From an uncultured Sphingomonadaceae bacterium (GTDB taxonomy: Bacteria > Pseudomonadota > Alphaproteobacteria > Sphingomonadales > Sphingomonadaceae): a stretch of DNA of 64,000 nt. This document shows positions 11,360 to 21,605 of the stretch, one piece after another. The DNA lies in assembly GCA_913060895.1 (NCBI GenBank), contig CAJXSN010000004.1:124001-188000 (forward strand), read 5' to 3'. How positions within the stretch are numbered: the first letter of the stretch is position 1; each line of letters opens with the position of its first letter. The notes under the pieces are model-generated. The model was not told where the DNA came from. It saw only the letters and a program-made list of their open reading frames with translations, and ran no database searches. The translations under genes and the position numbers were made by a program.

Positions 11360-11446
11360 ACAGGAAGCCGCTGCTTCCTCCGGCTTGACTTGACATCCCG
11401 TCGCAAGACATGGCTGCCGACGATTTACAGGTGGGAACAATCGAGC

Positions 11447-12541
11447 ATGAACGGCCGGACGGGCAGCGACAGCGCCTTTCAATTCGAAGGCACATGGAAG
11501 GAGTTCGCGCCGATTGCGTTCACCAACCTGCTGTTGACGGTTGTCACGCTGGGGATTTACCGCTTCTGGGCCACAACCCGCGAACGGCAATATCTTTGGT
11601 CGCGCAGCCGGTTTGTGGACGAAACCCTTGAATGGGCCGGAACGGGCAAGGAACTTTTTATCGGCTTTCTGCTGGTTGCAATCCTGTTTCTGCTTCCGTT
11701 TTTCGTTATCTCCCAAGTTTCGCAGGCGCTGATCCTGCGTGGTCAGGAAACGTTGGGCGTAATGCTGACTTTGCTTTCGTTTCTGATGATTTTCTATCTT
11801 GCCGGCGTGGCCCGGTTCCGTGCCTTGCGTTATCGCCTGTCGCGCACCCGCTGGCGCGGCATCCGCGGTGGCAGCGATGCACAGGGCTTCCGGTTCGGCC
11901 TGTCCTATATGTGGAAGAACTTCATTGGATATATCGCGCTGGGTCTGCTGATCCCGTGGTCGATGGTCAGCCTGTGGAATGAACGCTGGAGCAAAATGAG
12001 TTTCGGTCCACACCGTTTCGAGGCCACTGCCGAGCAGGGACCGGTCTTTATCCGTTTCCTGCTGTTTTATCTCGCGCCGGTAATTCTGTTTTTTGCCGTG
12101 TTCATCGGCGGTCTGCTTGCAGCGGGACTGGGATTGAGCGGCGGGTTCGATACTATCGATCCAAATAACATCGGTGCGACCTTTGTTCTGGTGACTTTCC
12201 TGTTCATCTTCGGGTTCTACTTCGTCCTCGGCCTGATTGCCGTGTCTTTCTACGCAGCTTTTTACCGCGAAGTGGTGGGCGCGACCCGGTGGGATAGCGT
12301 CGGTTTCTCCTTTACCGCATCGACCAGGGAATGGGTCATGCTGCTGCTGGGCGATGCTGTGCTGGTCGTGTTTACGCTGGGCGTCGGATATATCTTCCTG
12401 TCCTATCGCCATTGGAAGTTCTTCATCACCCATCTGGAGGCGGACGGGGAGATCAGGCTGGATGAGCTAACGCAGTCGACAACCGACACGTCCCGTCATG
12501 GTGAAGGGCTGCTTGATGCCTTTGACATGGGCGCCATCTGA
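11447..12541 (+). CDS. DUF898 (YjgN) family membrane protein
   Basis: A 364-residue polytopic inner-membrane protein. The typical DUF898 opening is present: FQFEGTWKEFAPIAFTN, then LLTVVTLGIYRFWATTRERQ. The repeat-like middle part contains RFRALRYRLSRTRWRGIRGG, and several long hydrophobic segments follow. The ATG at 11447 directly precedes the family start; an upstream in-frame start at 11390 adds non-homologous residues. The M48 peptidase follows after 9 bases. DUF898/M48 pairs are common in proteobacteria, suggesting joint envelope work, but no activity is known. Confidence 0.88.
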   Translation: MNGRTGSDSAFQFEGTWKEFAPIAFTNLLLTVVTLGIYRFWATTRERQYLWSRSRFVDETLEWAGTGKELFIGFLLVAILFLLPFFVISQVSQALILRGQETLGVMLTLLSFLMIFYLAGVARFRALRYRLSRTRWRGIRGGSDAQGFRFGLSYMWKNFIGYIALGLLIPWSMVSLWNERWSKMSFGPHRFEATAEQGPVFIRFLLFYLAPVILFFAVFIGGLLAAGLGLSGGFDTIDPNNIGATFVLVTFLFIFGFYFVLGLIAVSFYAAFYREVVGATRWDSVGFSFTASTREWVMLLLGDAVLVVFTLGVGYIFLSYRHWKFFITHLEADGEIRLDELTQSTTDTSRHGEGLLDAFDMGAI

Positions 12542-12550
12542 GGGGTGGAG

Positions 12551-13627
12551 ATGCGCGCACTTTCGGCCAGCTGGTATGACGGGAAAACCGCCGTACGGCA
12601 CATCGGGACCGCGCGTCTGAGTAGCGAGAGCAGGGGTTTTCTCGTTCTGGAAGAGGACGGGCAGCCCCCCCTCGACATTCCGCTGGGCGATATGGAGTAT
12701 GGAGAAAAACTGGCAAGCGAGCACATCTATCGCCGCGCCAGCCTACCCGATTTCCGCTTGCGCCTGCCTGCGGACCTGCCGCCCGCCTTTATCGCTGTCC
12801 TTCCGGCGATGCGCTCTTACGGCGGGTGGGTCGACCGACTAGGCCTGGGCAAGGCGCTGGTCGCTTTTACAGCCGTCAGTGTCGCTGCCGTTGCACTGTT
12901 CATGACCGCGCCCGAATGGCTCGGCCCGCTGATACCGACCAGTTGGGAACGGCAGATAGGCGACGCGATGATCGGCGATCTGGGCAACAAGCTGTGCTCC
13001 ACCCCCGAAGGCGATGCCGCGCTGACAAAGCTGCTGGATGCGGTCGATCCGGAGAAAACGAAAGTGCGCGCTGGCGTCGCCAATATGGGCATGGTCAATG
13101 CCGTGGCGCTGCCGGGCGGACAGGTGCTGCTGTTCGACGGGCTAGTCCAGCAGGCCGAAACGCCAGAGGAGCTGGCAGGTGTTCTGGGGCACGAGGTGGG
13201 CCACGTCCGCGAGCGCCATGTAATGACTTCCATCCTGCGCCAGTTCGGCCTGTCCATCCTGCTGTCGGGCGCAAACTCAGGCGTCGGTAACACGGCATTC
13301 GGCATTGCCAGTCTGGGCTATTCACGCGACGCAGAGCGGGAGGCGGATGCGTATGCCCGCAGCCGTATGGCCGAATCGAACATTTCACCCTTGGGGGCCG
13401 CTGCGTTCTTCGAACGGCTGGGAGGCGATACCGGGGAAGATAGTGCCGAGCCTGCGCTGACAGGCTGGATTGCCAGCCACCCCGCGCCCGGTGAACGGGC
13501 AAAAGCATATCGCGACAGCGCGCGCGAAGGGGCGGATTATCCCCCAATCCTGTCGCAACAGGAATTCGGTTCACTCAAAACGATGTGTGACGAGGATGAA
13601 GACGTCGAGGAATTCGGTTTTTTCTGA
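12551..13627 (+). CDS. M48 family zinc metallopeptidase, membrane-anchored
   Basis: An N-terminal beta-rich domain (residues 1-80) precedes one membrane segment, ALVAFTAVSVAAVALFM, and a C-terminal M48 protease domain. The zinc site is HEVGH at His214/Glu215/His218, with Glu264 in DAEREADAYA as third ligand. A periplasmic housekeeping role like that of BepA or Oma1-type proteases is likely but unproven. The ATG at 12551 has a GAGGGG ribosome-binding sequence; a GTG at 12545 in frame is an alternative. Probably co-transcribed with the DUF898 gene. Confidence 0.9.
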   Translation: MRALSASWYDGKTAVRHIGTARLSSESRGFLVLEEDGQPPLDIPLGDMEYGEKLASEHIYRRASLPDFRLRLPADLPPAFIAVLPAMRSYGGWVDRLGLGKALVAFTAVSVAAVALFMTAPEWLGPLIPTSWERQIGDAMIGDLGNKLCSTPEGDAALTKLLDAVDPEKTKVRAGVANMGMVNAVALPGGQVLLFDGLVQQAETPEELAGVLGHEVGHVRERHVMTSILRQFGLSILLSGANSGVGNTAFGIASLGYSRDAEREADAYARSRMAESNISPLGAAAFFERLGGDTGEDSAEPALTGWIASHPAPGERAKAYRDSAREGADYPPILSQQEFGSLKTMCDEDEDVEEFGFF

Positions 13628-13666
13628 CGGTTGCGTGATGGACTGTGCGAACCGACATAGGGTTTC

Positions 13667-14410
13667 ATGACCCGCACCCAGTTCCACACCATGCCCGATG
13701 GTCGCCGGATTGCCTTTCGGCTTACCCCGCCTGCCAAAGGGGACACGCGCCCCGCGCTGGTGTTCCTGCCCGGCTATATGTCCGATATGGCGGGTAGCAA
13801 AGCAACCGCTCTCCTGGATCATTGCGCCGCCTCCGGGCGGGGGTGCTTGCTGCTGGATTATTCCGGTTGCGGAGAAAGCAGCGGCGATTTTGCCGATGGT
13901 ACGCTCCGCCGCTGGCGGGATGAAGTGCTGGCGCTGATAAATACAGTGCTGGACGGGCCGGTGGTCGTTGCCGGATCGTCGATGGGCGGATGGCTGATGC
14001 TGATGGTGGGCCTTGCACTGGGTGACAGGCTGGCAGGGCTGGTCGGTATTGCCGCAGCACCAGACTTTACCCAGTGGGGTACATCGGAGGCGGACAAGGC
14101 CAAGCTGAAGGCAGGCAAAATCGTGCTGGAGGACAACCCGTACGGCCCCGATCCAACGCCAACCCATCCCGGTTTTTTCGCGGACGGTCAGGCCAACCAG
14201 ATGCTTGGCGGAAACATCGCTATTACCGTGCCTGTGCGACTGTTACACGGACAAGATGATGCCGACGTGCCGTGGGAAACCAGCCTGCGCCTCGCAGAGA
14301 AACTCGAAAGCAACAACGTAGTGCTTACCCTCGTCAAAGGCGGCGACCACCGGCTCAGCCGTGAGGAAGATATTGCGCGCCTCATTCAACTAACGGACGA
14401 ATTCTCATGA
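13667..14410 (+). CDS. Alpha/beta hydrolase (ABHD10-like serine hydrolase)
   Basis: A cytoplasmic 247-residue hydrolase with the full triad visible: nucleophile in AGSSMGGWL, acid in GQDDADVPW and histidine in KGGDHRLS. The oxyanion loop is FLPGYMSDMAGSKA. The overall form resembles the ABHD10 group, whose members act as thioesterases or glucuronide esterases; the natural substrate here is unknown. Its stop overlaps the start of the LLM oxidoreductase gene by four bases (ATGA), so the two are translationally coupled. Confidence 0.9.
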   Translation: MTRTQFHTMPDGRRIAFRLTPPAKGDTRPALVFLPGYMSDMAGSKATALLDHCAASGRGCLLLDYSGCGESSGDFADGTLRRWRDEVLALINTVLDGPVVVAGSSMGGWLMLMVGLALGDRLAGLVGIAAAPDFTQWGTSEADKAKLKAGKIVLEDNPYGPDPTPTHPGFFADGQANQMLGGNIAITVPVRLLHGQDDADVPWETSLRLAEKLESNNVVLTLVKGGDHRLSREEDIARLIQLTDEFS

Positions 14411-15387
14411 CCAAGCTTTCCGTTCTCGACCTCGTTCCTGTCCGCGAAGGCGAAACCGTTGCCCAGGCGTTGGCCGCCACCACTAGCCTTGCGCGCGCTG
14501 CAGAGGCCGCAGGCTGCACAAGGTTCTGGGTGGCGGAACATCACGCGATGCCCGGTATTGCGGGCGGTGCGACCTCGGTCGTGCTTGCGCATATCGGCAA
14601 TGCCACCTCTACCATCCGCATCGGATCGGGCGGGATCATGCTGCCCAATCATACGCCCTTCGTCATCGCGGAACAGTTTGGAACACTGGATGCCTTGTTC
14701 CCCGGGCGCATCGATCTGGGGCTTGGCCGGGCACCGGGCGCAGGCCCGGAATTGCAGCGCGCGCTGCGCAAAGACCTGAACACGGCTTCGCAGCATTTTC
14801 CGCAGGATGTTGCGGAACTGAGCGCTCTGTTGACCGGAGAGCCGAAACTGCCGGTCAAGGCCACACCCGGTCATGGAGCGCAGGTTGAAATGTGGATGCT
14901 TGGCAGCAGTCTGTTCGGCGCCGGGTTGGCGGCAAAGCTGGGCCTGCCCTACGCCTTTGCCAGCCATTTCGCACCTGACCATCTGGATGCTGCCCTCGAG
15001 CTTTACCGCCGCGATTTCCAGCCCTCGGCAGCACTGGATGCGCCATATGTGATGCCCGCAATGACCGTATTCTGTGCGCCGACCGAGGAAGAGGCGCAGC
15101 TGGTATCGTCCAGCCAGGCACAGGCCTTTGTCAATCTGCGCACTGGAACGCCGGGCAAGATGCCTCCGCCTGTGGCCGATTACCGCTCTACCCTGCCGGG
15201 CCCGGCCCGCGCCATGCTGACCCATATGGACCAGGCCGCAGCTGTCGGCACTCCCGATCAGGTCGCCGACAAAATTTCTGCCTTTGTCCAGCGCACCGGA
15301 GCGGACGAAATCGTCATGTCTGGCGCTACGTTCGATCCTGACGTCAGAAACCGCTCGATCGCTCTGACAACGCAGGCTTGCCTGTAG
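14407..15387 (+). CDS. LLM-class flavin-dependent oxidoreductase (MsnO8-like)
   Basis: Bacterial-luciferase-like monooxygenase fold, FMN-dependent, 326 residues. The conserved opening LSVLDLVPVREGETVAQAL, the segment CTRFWVAEHHAMPGIAG, and IRIGSGGIMLPNHTPFVIAE followed by FPGRIDLGLGRAPG are hallmarks of this group. The reductase supplying FMNH2 is not encoded next to it. Overlap with the preceding hydrolase gene indicates one transcript. The substrate cannot be predicted. Confidence 0.92.
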   Translation: MTKLSVLDLVPVREGETVAQALAATTSLARAAEAAGCTRFWVAEHHAMPGIAGGATSVVLAHIGNATSTIRIGSGGIMLPNHTPFVIAEQFGTLDALFPGRIDLGLGRAPGAGPELQRALRKDLNTASQHFPQDVAELSALLTGEPKLPVKATPGHGAQVEMWMLGSSLFGAGLAAKLGLPYAFASHFAPDHLDAALELYRRDFQPSAALDAPYVMPAMTVFCAPTEEEAQLVSSSQAQAFVNLRTGTPGKMPPPVADYRSTLPGPARAMLTHMDQAAAVGTPDQVADKISAFVQRTGADEIVMSGATFDPDVRNRSIALTTQACL

Positions 15388-15503
15388 GCGGAAACACAAC
15401 ACAGCAGCCCCAAACTCGCTGGCAATGCTTGCCGCACCTCGCGCAACATTCTAACAGAGTGCGTCGGGCCCACGCCGGGACCTGATAGGGAGCATGCCGC
15501 CCG

Positions 15504-18500
15504 ATGGGTTCGAAAAACGACGCCGCCAAACCTGCTACATCCGGTAATGACGCTGCTGTGCGCAGGCAGTTGCAACCTGCGTTGGCCAAGCGACTGAAAG
15601 CATCCTTGCTGCCTGGCGATGCGCCGTTTTCCAAGGATGAGCTGGTCGCTGCCGCAGATTTCCTGCTGGATGCCGCGAATAGCCGTCCGGCGGGCGAAAG
15701 CTGTGTCTCGTTGATCTCCGAAACGGGTGAGCGGCGGTTCCTGCGGATCGCCATCGTCAACAGCGATATGCCGTTTCTGGTTGATTCCGTGGCTGCTACC
15801 CTGGCCGGGCACGGACTGGTAATCGACAGGCTGATCCATCCGGTGGTTCCGGTAGAGCGGGATGCAGACGGACGGCTGGTCGGCCTCTCACTCAAGGGCT
15901 CGGACGCCTTGCGCGAATCGCTGATCTATCTGGAAACAGAGCGGGTCGATGCCAGGAAACGGCAGAAGGTTGAGAAGGCCCTGATGGCTACTCTGGCCGA
16001 TGTCCGTGCCGCAGTACGCGACTGGCCGCGCCTGCAGGAAGAAATGGCCGCCGATGCCGAGGCTATTCGCGCAGACTCCCCGGACGAAGATACAGATGGC
16101 GGGCGCGAAGCGGAAGAAGGCGCTGCCCTGCTCGACTGGTTGAACACGGGCATGCTGACCCAGCTGGGCCATGTCACCCGCCACCGCGATGGCAGCCATT
16201 CCGACCTACTGGGCATCTGCCGCCGCAGTGCGAAGCACATTCTGGCCGAAGAATCCTACAAACGCGCCTTCGACTGGTTCGACCGGAATACCGGTACGAA
16301 AGATGCAGGCGACCTGCGCAAGCCACTCGTGATCAAGGCAAACCGCGTTTCCAACGTCCATCGCCATGTGCCGCTGGACCTTTTCATCGTTCCGCGTTTC
16401 GATGCCAAGGGCAAGACAGCCGCCCTTTCCATCCATGCGGGCGTATGGACCAGCGCGGCATTGGCCGCGCCGCCTATGTCCGTGCCGCGTTTGAGGGCTC
16501 AGATGGCCGATCTGATGGACAAGCTGGAATTTGATTCCGGTGGCCATGCCGGCAAGGCATTGGTCCACGCCCTGACGACCCTTCCGCACGACCTGCTGGT
16601 CGGGTTCGGGACAGAAGAACTGGAGCGGATCACCACCACCATGATGAGCCTGGTGGACCGTCCCCGCGCCCGCATCGCAATGGTCGAAGCACCGCTGGCA
16701 CGGCACATTTTCGCATTTGCATGGTTGCCGCGCGATGTCATGTCGACGGCGCTCCGTCACCAGATAACCGCCATGCTGGAGGAGCTCACCGGCGCTCGCC
16801 TGCTTGACTGGGGACTGGAAATCGATGGCAGCACGCTCGCCATGCTGCGCTTCGTGCTGGACAACCGCGCACACCGCCGCACCGTCGATGAAAACGCGGT
16901 AGAAGAACGTTTGCAGGCCATGCTGCGCGGCTGGGGAGAGGCGGTGGAAACCGAGCTGGGCGCGATTATCACACCGAAGCGGGCCGCAGCCCTGACTATG
17001 CGTTATGCCAACGGATTTTCAGCATCGTACCGCGCCCGCTACGGCGCGCAAGAAGCGGCATTGGATATCGACTATCTGCGCCGTCTTACCGCCCACGATG
17101 ACGCGCAGGAAGAAGGCGGCACCCGGAGCGCGCGCCTATACCATCTGAACGGAGATCCGCAGGACCGGATGCGCCTGAAAGTGTACCAGCATCAGGGCAG
17201 TCTGCCGCTATCCGATGCTGTGCCGGAACTGGAGAATTTCGGCTTCCGCGTGATGGAAGAAATCCCCAATCCGGTCGATGGCGGCGAACTGGGTACAGTG
17301 CATGATTTCCTACTGGAAACCTTGCCCGGCATCGACAGTGCGACAGTGCTGGAACGAGCCAACCAGATAGAGCCGGCGATTACTGCCGTCCTGAATGACC
17401 GGGCCGAGGACGATGCGTTCAACCGGCTAGTCGTGGCGGCCGATATGGGTGCGCGCGAGGCCGAGTGGCTGCGGGCGATTTATCGCTATCTGCGCCAGAC
17501 CGGTATGGGCTTTACCATCTACACTGTTGTCGATGCACTTGCCCGCGCACCGCAGGTGACACAGGCTTTGCTTGGCCTGTTTACCGCAATGCACGATCCC
17601 GAATTTTCCGGCGACCGCGAAAAAGCGGTCAAGGACGCACAATCATCGATCAAGTCCGGCCTGTCCAAAGTGGCAGCAATCAACGATGACCGTTTGCTGC
17701 GCCTGTACCGCGGCGTGATAGAGGCAATGCTGCGGACCAACGCCTTTGCCCCCAGCGGGCAGGTGGCGCTGGCGTTCAAACTCGATTCCTCCGCCGTACC
17801 CGGCCTGCCGCGCCCACTGCCGTGGCGCGAAATTTTCGTCTATTCACGGCGGGTGGAAGGCATCCATCTGCGTTCTGGCGCAGTGGCGCGCGGGGGCCTT
17901 CGCTGGTCCGACCGGCGCGACGATTTCCGCACCGAAGTCCTCGGCCTGATGAAAGCACAGCGGGTGAAGAACGCAGTCATCGTACCGAGCGGCGCGAAGG
18001 GCGGGTTCTACCCCAAGCAACTGCCCGATCCGGCAACCGACCGTGAGGGCTGGGCCGCCGAGGGGCAGGCGAGTTACGAAGTGTTTATCCGCACGCTGTT
18101 GTCGATTACCGATAATCTGGACGGCGATACCGTTATCCATCCTGACGATGTTGTAATCCGCGACGGAGCGGACCCCTATTTTGTGGTGGCCGCAGACAAG
18201 GGTACCGCACGGTTCAGCGATATCGCCAATGCCATCGCGATAGAGCGCGATTTCTGGCTGGGCGATGCCTTCGCCAGCGGCGGCTCCAACGGATACGACC
18301 ACAAGGCGATGGGCATTACTGCACGCGGCGCGTGGGTTTCCGTCCAGCGACATTTTCGCGAAATGGGCGTGGATGTGCAGTCCGATCCAGTCAGCGTGGT
18401 CGGCTGCGGAGATATGTCGGGCGACGTATTCGGCAACGGAATGCTGCTGTCCAAAAGCCTGCGCCTTCTGGCGGCATTCGATCACCGGCACATCTTTATC

Positions 18501-20297
18501 GATCCCGACCCCGAGCCGGCAGAAAGCTGGAAAGAACGCTGCCGGATGTTTGCCCTGCCACGCTCCAGTTGGGACGATTACAACCGTGATGCGATGTCCA
18601 AGGGTGGCGGCGTGTTCTCCCGTAGCGCAAAGACGGTCAAGCTGAGCAAGGCTGCGCAAAAGGCGATTGGCGTTGACGAGGCGGAATGGGAACCCGAAGC
18701 GCTGATCTCCGCTATCCTGAAAGCTCCTGCCGATCTGCTGTGGTTCGGCGGTATCGGCACCTACGTAAAGGCGCATACGCAGAACAATATCCAGGTGGGC
18801 GATCCGGCTAATGATGCCTTGCGCGTCGATGGCCGCGATGTTCGCGCCAAGGTGATCGGCGAAGGTGCCAATCTGGGCATCACCCAGGCGGGGCGCATAG
18901 AGTTTGCTCTTAAAGGGGCGGAGGGGGCCGGCGGCCGGATCAACACCGATTTTATTGACAATTCGGCCGGTGTCGACTGCTCCGATAACGAAGTGAACAT
19001 CAAGATTGCCCTGGCTGCAGCCCAGCGCAGCGGTAACCTCTCCGACAAGCGGCGAAATACCCTGCTCGAATCGATGACCGATGATGTCGCGAACATTGTT
19101 CTTGAGGATAACCGATTGCAGGCCCTCGCTTTGTCGATTGCCGAGCATGGCGGGTCTGTGGCGACCGGTTCTTTCATTTGGTTGATGGAAACTCTGGAGC
19201 AGGGCGGCAATCTGGATCGCCAGACCGAAGGGTTGCCTGATAACGAGATGCTGCACCGACGTGCAGGCGATGGCAGCGGTTTGACCCGCCCCGAACTTGC
19301 CGTGCTTTTGTCGAGCGCGAAACTGGTCCTGCAGGACGCGATAGAAGACAGCAAATTGCCTGATGATCCGGCGATGGAAGCGCCACTGCTGGATTATTTC
19401 CCGAAGGTGATGCGGAAAAAATACAAAAGCGAAATTACCGACCACCGGCTGAGGCGGGAAATTGCCGCGACCGGCCTTGCCAATCGCATGATCAATCGGA
19501 TGGGCATCGTCCATCCCTTCGAACTAGCGGAGGAAGAAGGCGTCGGCCTCGCCGAAGTCGCCATCGCCTTTGTTGCAGCAGAACACCTACTGAGCATGAG
19601 CGAGCACTGGAGCGCGCTGGACTATGCCGACATGCCGGAGGAAACCCGGCTGCAATTGTTCGGCACCATGGCCGCCGGGATGCGGTTGCATATGGGCGAT
19701 TTGCTGCGGGCTTGTTCGGGCATTCGTAGCCCGTCCGGTATCATTGCCGATTTGCAGTCCCAGGTAGACGAACTAATGCGCGGCAGAGACAACCTGCTGG
19801 GCGAGGTGAACCGGCAACGCTCCGCGCAGATGCGGTCCGAATTTACCAACGATGGCGCACCGGAAAAAGTGGCTGCTGCCGCTGCTCTGCTGTTCGATCT
19901 TGACGGGGTTATCGGCCTCGCCAAATTGTCGCGCGATCTGGAAGTCGATCCGCGCGCACTAACGTGCGCATTTACGGAGTTGGGTGAACTCATGGGCCTC
20001 GACTGGGCACAGGGGACAGCGGCACTGATGACCCCGTCGGATGTGTGGGAGCGGCTGCTGGTGGCGGGCCTTGCGCGCGATTTCCAGCAAATGCGTCTCG
20101 AGTTCCTGAAACGCCTTTCGCGGCGCAAGGGAGCGAAGGATGATCTCTCTGGCACAGTGGGTAATTGGACAGAAGAAAACGCCGCTTCTATCCGGCAGTT
20201 CGGCGCGATGATTACTCGTGCCCAATCACATACCCCGGTCGCGCCAGCCATGCTGGCCCAAATTGCAAATCAGGCCCGCAATTTGCTGGCTCGATAA
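15504..20297 (+). CDS. gdhB: NAD-specific glutamate dehydrogenase, large (180-kDa class)
   Basis: Deaminates glutamate to 2-oxoglutarate with NAD+ in amino-acid catabolism. It is 1597 residues, the size of the large GDH class of alphaproteobacteria and Pseudomonas. The long N-terminal part carries ACT-like regulatory regions, including DMPFLVDSVAATL typical of this class. The catalytic core near residues 800-1150 has GGLRWSDRRDDFRTEVLGLM, PSGAKGGFYPKQL, VVGCGDMSGDVFGNGM and GANLGITQAGRIEFA. It is a single-gene transcript with a 116-base gap before it. The symbol follows the usage for this class. Confidence 0.96.
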   Translation: MGSKNDAAKPATSGNDAAVRRQLQPALAKRLKASLLPGDAPFSKDELVAAADFLLDAANSRPAGESCVSLISETGERRFLRIAIVNSDMPFLVDSVAATLAGHGLVIDRLIHPVVPVERDADGRLVGLSLKGSDALRESLIYLETERVDARKRQKVEKALMATLADVRAAVRDWPRLQEEMAADAEAIRADSPDEDTDGGREAEEGAALLDWLNTGMLTQLGHVTRHRDGSHSDLLGICRRSAKHILAEESYKRAFDWFDRNTGTKDAGDLRKPLVIKANRVSNVHRHVPLDLFIVPRFDAKGKTAALSIHAGVWTSAALAAPPMSVPRLRAQMADLMDKLEFDSGGHAGKALVHALTTLPHDLLVGFGTEELERITTTMMSLVDRPRARIAMVEAPLARHIFAFAWLPRDVMSTALRHQITAMLEELTGARLLDWGLEIDGSTLAMLRFVLDNRAHRRTVDENAVEERLQAMLRGWGEAVETELGAIITPKRAAALTMRYANGFSASYRARYGAQEAALDIDYLRRLTAHDDAQEEGGTRSARLYHLNGDPQDRMRLKVYQHQGSLPLSDAVPELENFGFRVMEEIPNPVDGGELGTVHDFLLETLPGIDSATVLERANQIEPAITAVLNDRAEDDAFNRLVVAADMGAREAEWLRAIYRYLRQTGMGFTIYTVVDALARAPQVTQALLGLFTAMHDPEFSGDREKAVKDAQSSIKSGLSKVAAINDDRLLRLYRGVIEAMLRTNAFAPSGQVALAFKLDSSAVPGLPRPLPWREIFVYSRRVEGIHLRSGAVARGGLRWSDRRDDFRTEVLGLMKAQRVKNAVIVPSGAKGGFYPKQLPDPATDREGWAAEGQASYEVFIRTLLSITDNLDGDTVIHPDDVVIRDGADPYFVVAADKGTARFSDIANAIAIERDFWLGDAFASGGSNGYDHKAMGITARGAWVSVQRHFREMGVDVQSDPVSVVGCGDMSGDVFGNGMLLSKSLRLLAAFDHRHIFIDPDPEPAESWKERCRMFALPRSSWDDYNRDAMSKGGGVFSRSAKTVKLSKAAQKAIGVDEAEWEPEALISAILKAPADLLWFGGIGTYVKAHTQNNIQVGDPANDALRVDGRDVRAKVIGEGANLGITQAGRIEFALKGAEGAGGRINTDFIDNSAGVDCSDNEVNIKIALAAAQRSGNLSDKRRNTLLESMTDDVANIVLEDNRLQALALSIAEHGGSVATGSFIWLMETLEQGGNLDRQTEGLPDNEMLHRRAGDGSGLTRPELAVLLSSAKLVLQDAIEDSKLPDDPAMEAPLLDYFPKVMRKKYKSEITDHRLRREIAATGLANRMINRMGIVHPFELAEEEGVGLAEVAIAFVAAEHLLSMSEHWSALDYADMPEETRLQLFGTMAAGMRLHMGDLLRACSGIRSPSGIIADLQSQVDELMRGRDNLLGEVNRQRSAQMRSEFTNDGAPEKVAAAAALLFDLDGVIGLAKLSRDLEVDPRALTCAFTELGELMGLDWAQGTAALMTPSDVWERLLVAGLARDFQQMRLEFLKRLSRRKGAKDDLSGTVGNWTEENAASIRQFGAMITRAQSHTPVAPAMLAQIANQARNLLAR

Positions 20298-20378
20298 GCA
20301 TTCTGTGAAGGGGCAGGTTGGCACAATGATTGGTCGTCCCGCTTGACCTTGGTTCGCGCGCAGGACATTCCGGGCATC

Positions 20379-21605
20379 ATGAACAATGCGGATGTAGTAA
20401 TCGTAGGCTCCGGCCATGGCGGCGCGCAGACAGCCATTGCTTTGCGGCAAAAGGGTTTCACCGGCAGTATCGCGGTGCTTACCCGCGATAAGGAATTGCC
20501 ATACGAGCGCCCGCCTTTGTCAAAAGATTACCTCGCGGGGGAAAAGCCGTTCGAAAAGATCCTTCTGCGCCCGGAGAAATTCTGGGCCGATAAGGATATT
20601 ACTTTACTGACGGGTCACGGGGTTACCGCCATCGACCCTGCGACCAAGCAGATCCAGTGCGGCGATGACCGCTCCATCGGTTATGATAAATTGATCTGGG
20701 CAGCGGGTGGCGCGGCCCGCCGCCTATCCTGCCAAGGGGCGGATTTCCGCAATGTGCACACCATCAGAGACCGCACCGACACCGACCGTTTGCGCGGCGA
20801 CATCGAAGCCGGAGCGAAGCGCGCGGTAATCGTAGGCGGCGGTTATATCGGTCTCGAAGCCGCGGCAGTCATGCGTAAACGCGGCTTGGAAGTCACCGTT
20901 CTGGAAGCGCAGGACCGTGTTTTGGCACGTGTGGCCGGACAAGACCTGTCGGACTTTTACGCGCAGGAACATCGCGCCCACGGGGTCGATCTGCGATTGA
21001 ATGCACAGCTCGACTGCATCATTGGTGAGGGCGAGAAAGCAACTGGCGTGAAGCTGGCGGATGGCGAGGAAATTCCTGCTGATCTGGTGGTGTTCGGTGT
21101 GGGCATCGTACCCTCTATCGGCCCGCTGATTTCTGCTGGCGCCGCCGGATCGAACGGCGTTGATGTGGACGAATATTGCCGAACCAGCCTGCCCGATATT
21201 TACGCTATCGGCGACTGCGCAGCCCACGCGAACGACTTTGCCGGCGGCGCGGTGGTGCGCTTGGAATCGGTGCAGAATGCCAATGACATGGCGAATGTCG
21301 CCGCCGCTGCAATTTGCGGCAATCCCAAACCCTATCATGCCGTGCCGTGGTTCTGGTCGAACCAGTATGATTTGCGGCTGCAAACGGTCGGCTTTTCACT
21401 CGGCTATGACAATACTGTGATCCGCGGCAATCCTGCGGAGCGCAGCTTTACTGTAGTATATATGCGAGAAGGACGGGTTCTGGCCCTCGACTGCGTCAAT
21501 CGCACGAAGGACTATGCGCAAGGTCGCAAGCTGGTAGAAGCGAAGCTGGAAGTGTCGCCGGAAGATTTGGCAGATACCGATCGAACGCTGAAAGAACTGC
21601 TTTAG
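20379..21605 (+). CDS. FAD-dependent ferredoxin/rubredoxin-type reductase
   Basis: NAD(P)H-dependent flavoprotein of the putidaredoxin/rhodocoxin reductase family, which passes electrons to a 2Fe-2S ferredoxin for P450 systems. The first dinucleotide fold is [20 protein letters not shown], the second [19 protein letters not shown], and the FAD motif is [21 protein letters not shown] is the family signature. The ATG at 20379 begins the beta strand directly; a TTG at 20343 is less likely. A CYP153 P450 lies 3.5 kb downstream past queG and the ABC genes, so it is a possible but unlinked partner. The gene converges on queG with a 4-base overlap. Confidence 0.9.
   Translation: MNNADVVIVGSGHGGAQTAIALRQKGFTGSIAVLTRDKELPYERPPLSKDYLAGEKPFEKILLRPEKFWADKDITLLTGHGVTAIDPATKQIQCGDDRSIGYDKLIWAAGGAARRLSCQGADFRNVHTIRDRTDTDRLRGDIEAGAKRAVIVGGGYIGLEAAAVMRKRGLEVTVLEAQDRVLARVAGQDLSDFYAQEHRAHGVDLRLNAQLDCIIGEGEKATGVKLADGEEIPADLVVFGVGIVPSIGPLISAGAAGSNGVDVDEYCRTSLPDIYAIGDCAAHANDFAGGAVVRLESVQNANDMANVAAAAICGNPKPYHAVPWFWSNQYDLRLQTVGFSLGYDNTVIRGNPAERSFTVVYMREGRVLALDCVNRTKDYAQGRKLVEAKLEVSPEDLADTDRTLKELL

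Noticed and set aside
11288-12433. 381-codon open frame on the minus strand
   Set aside because: Antisense to the DUF898 gene; the translated sequence is Gln/Arg/His-rich and not protein-like.
17844-19514. 556-codon open frame on the minus strand
   Set aside because: It is antisense to the catalytic part of the large glutamate dehydrogenase and results from codon bias of that gene.
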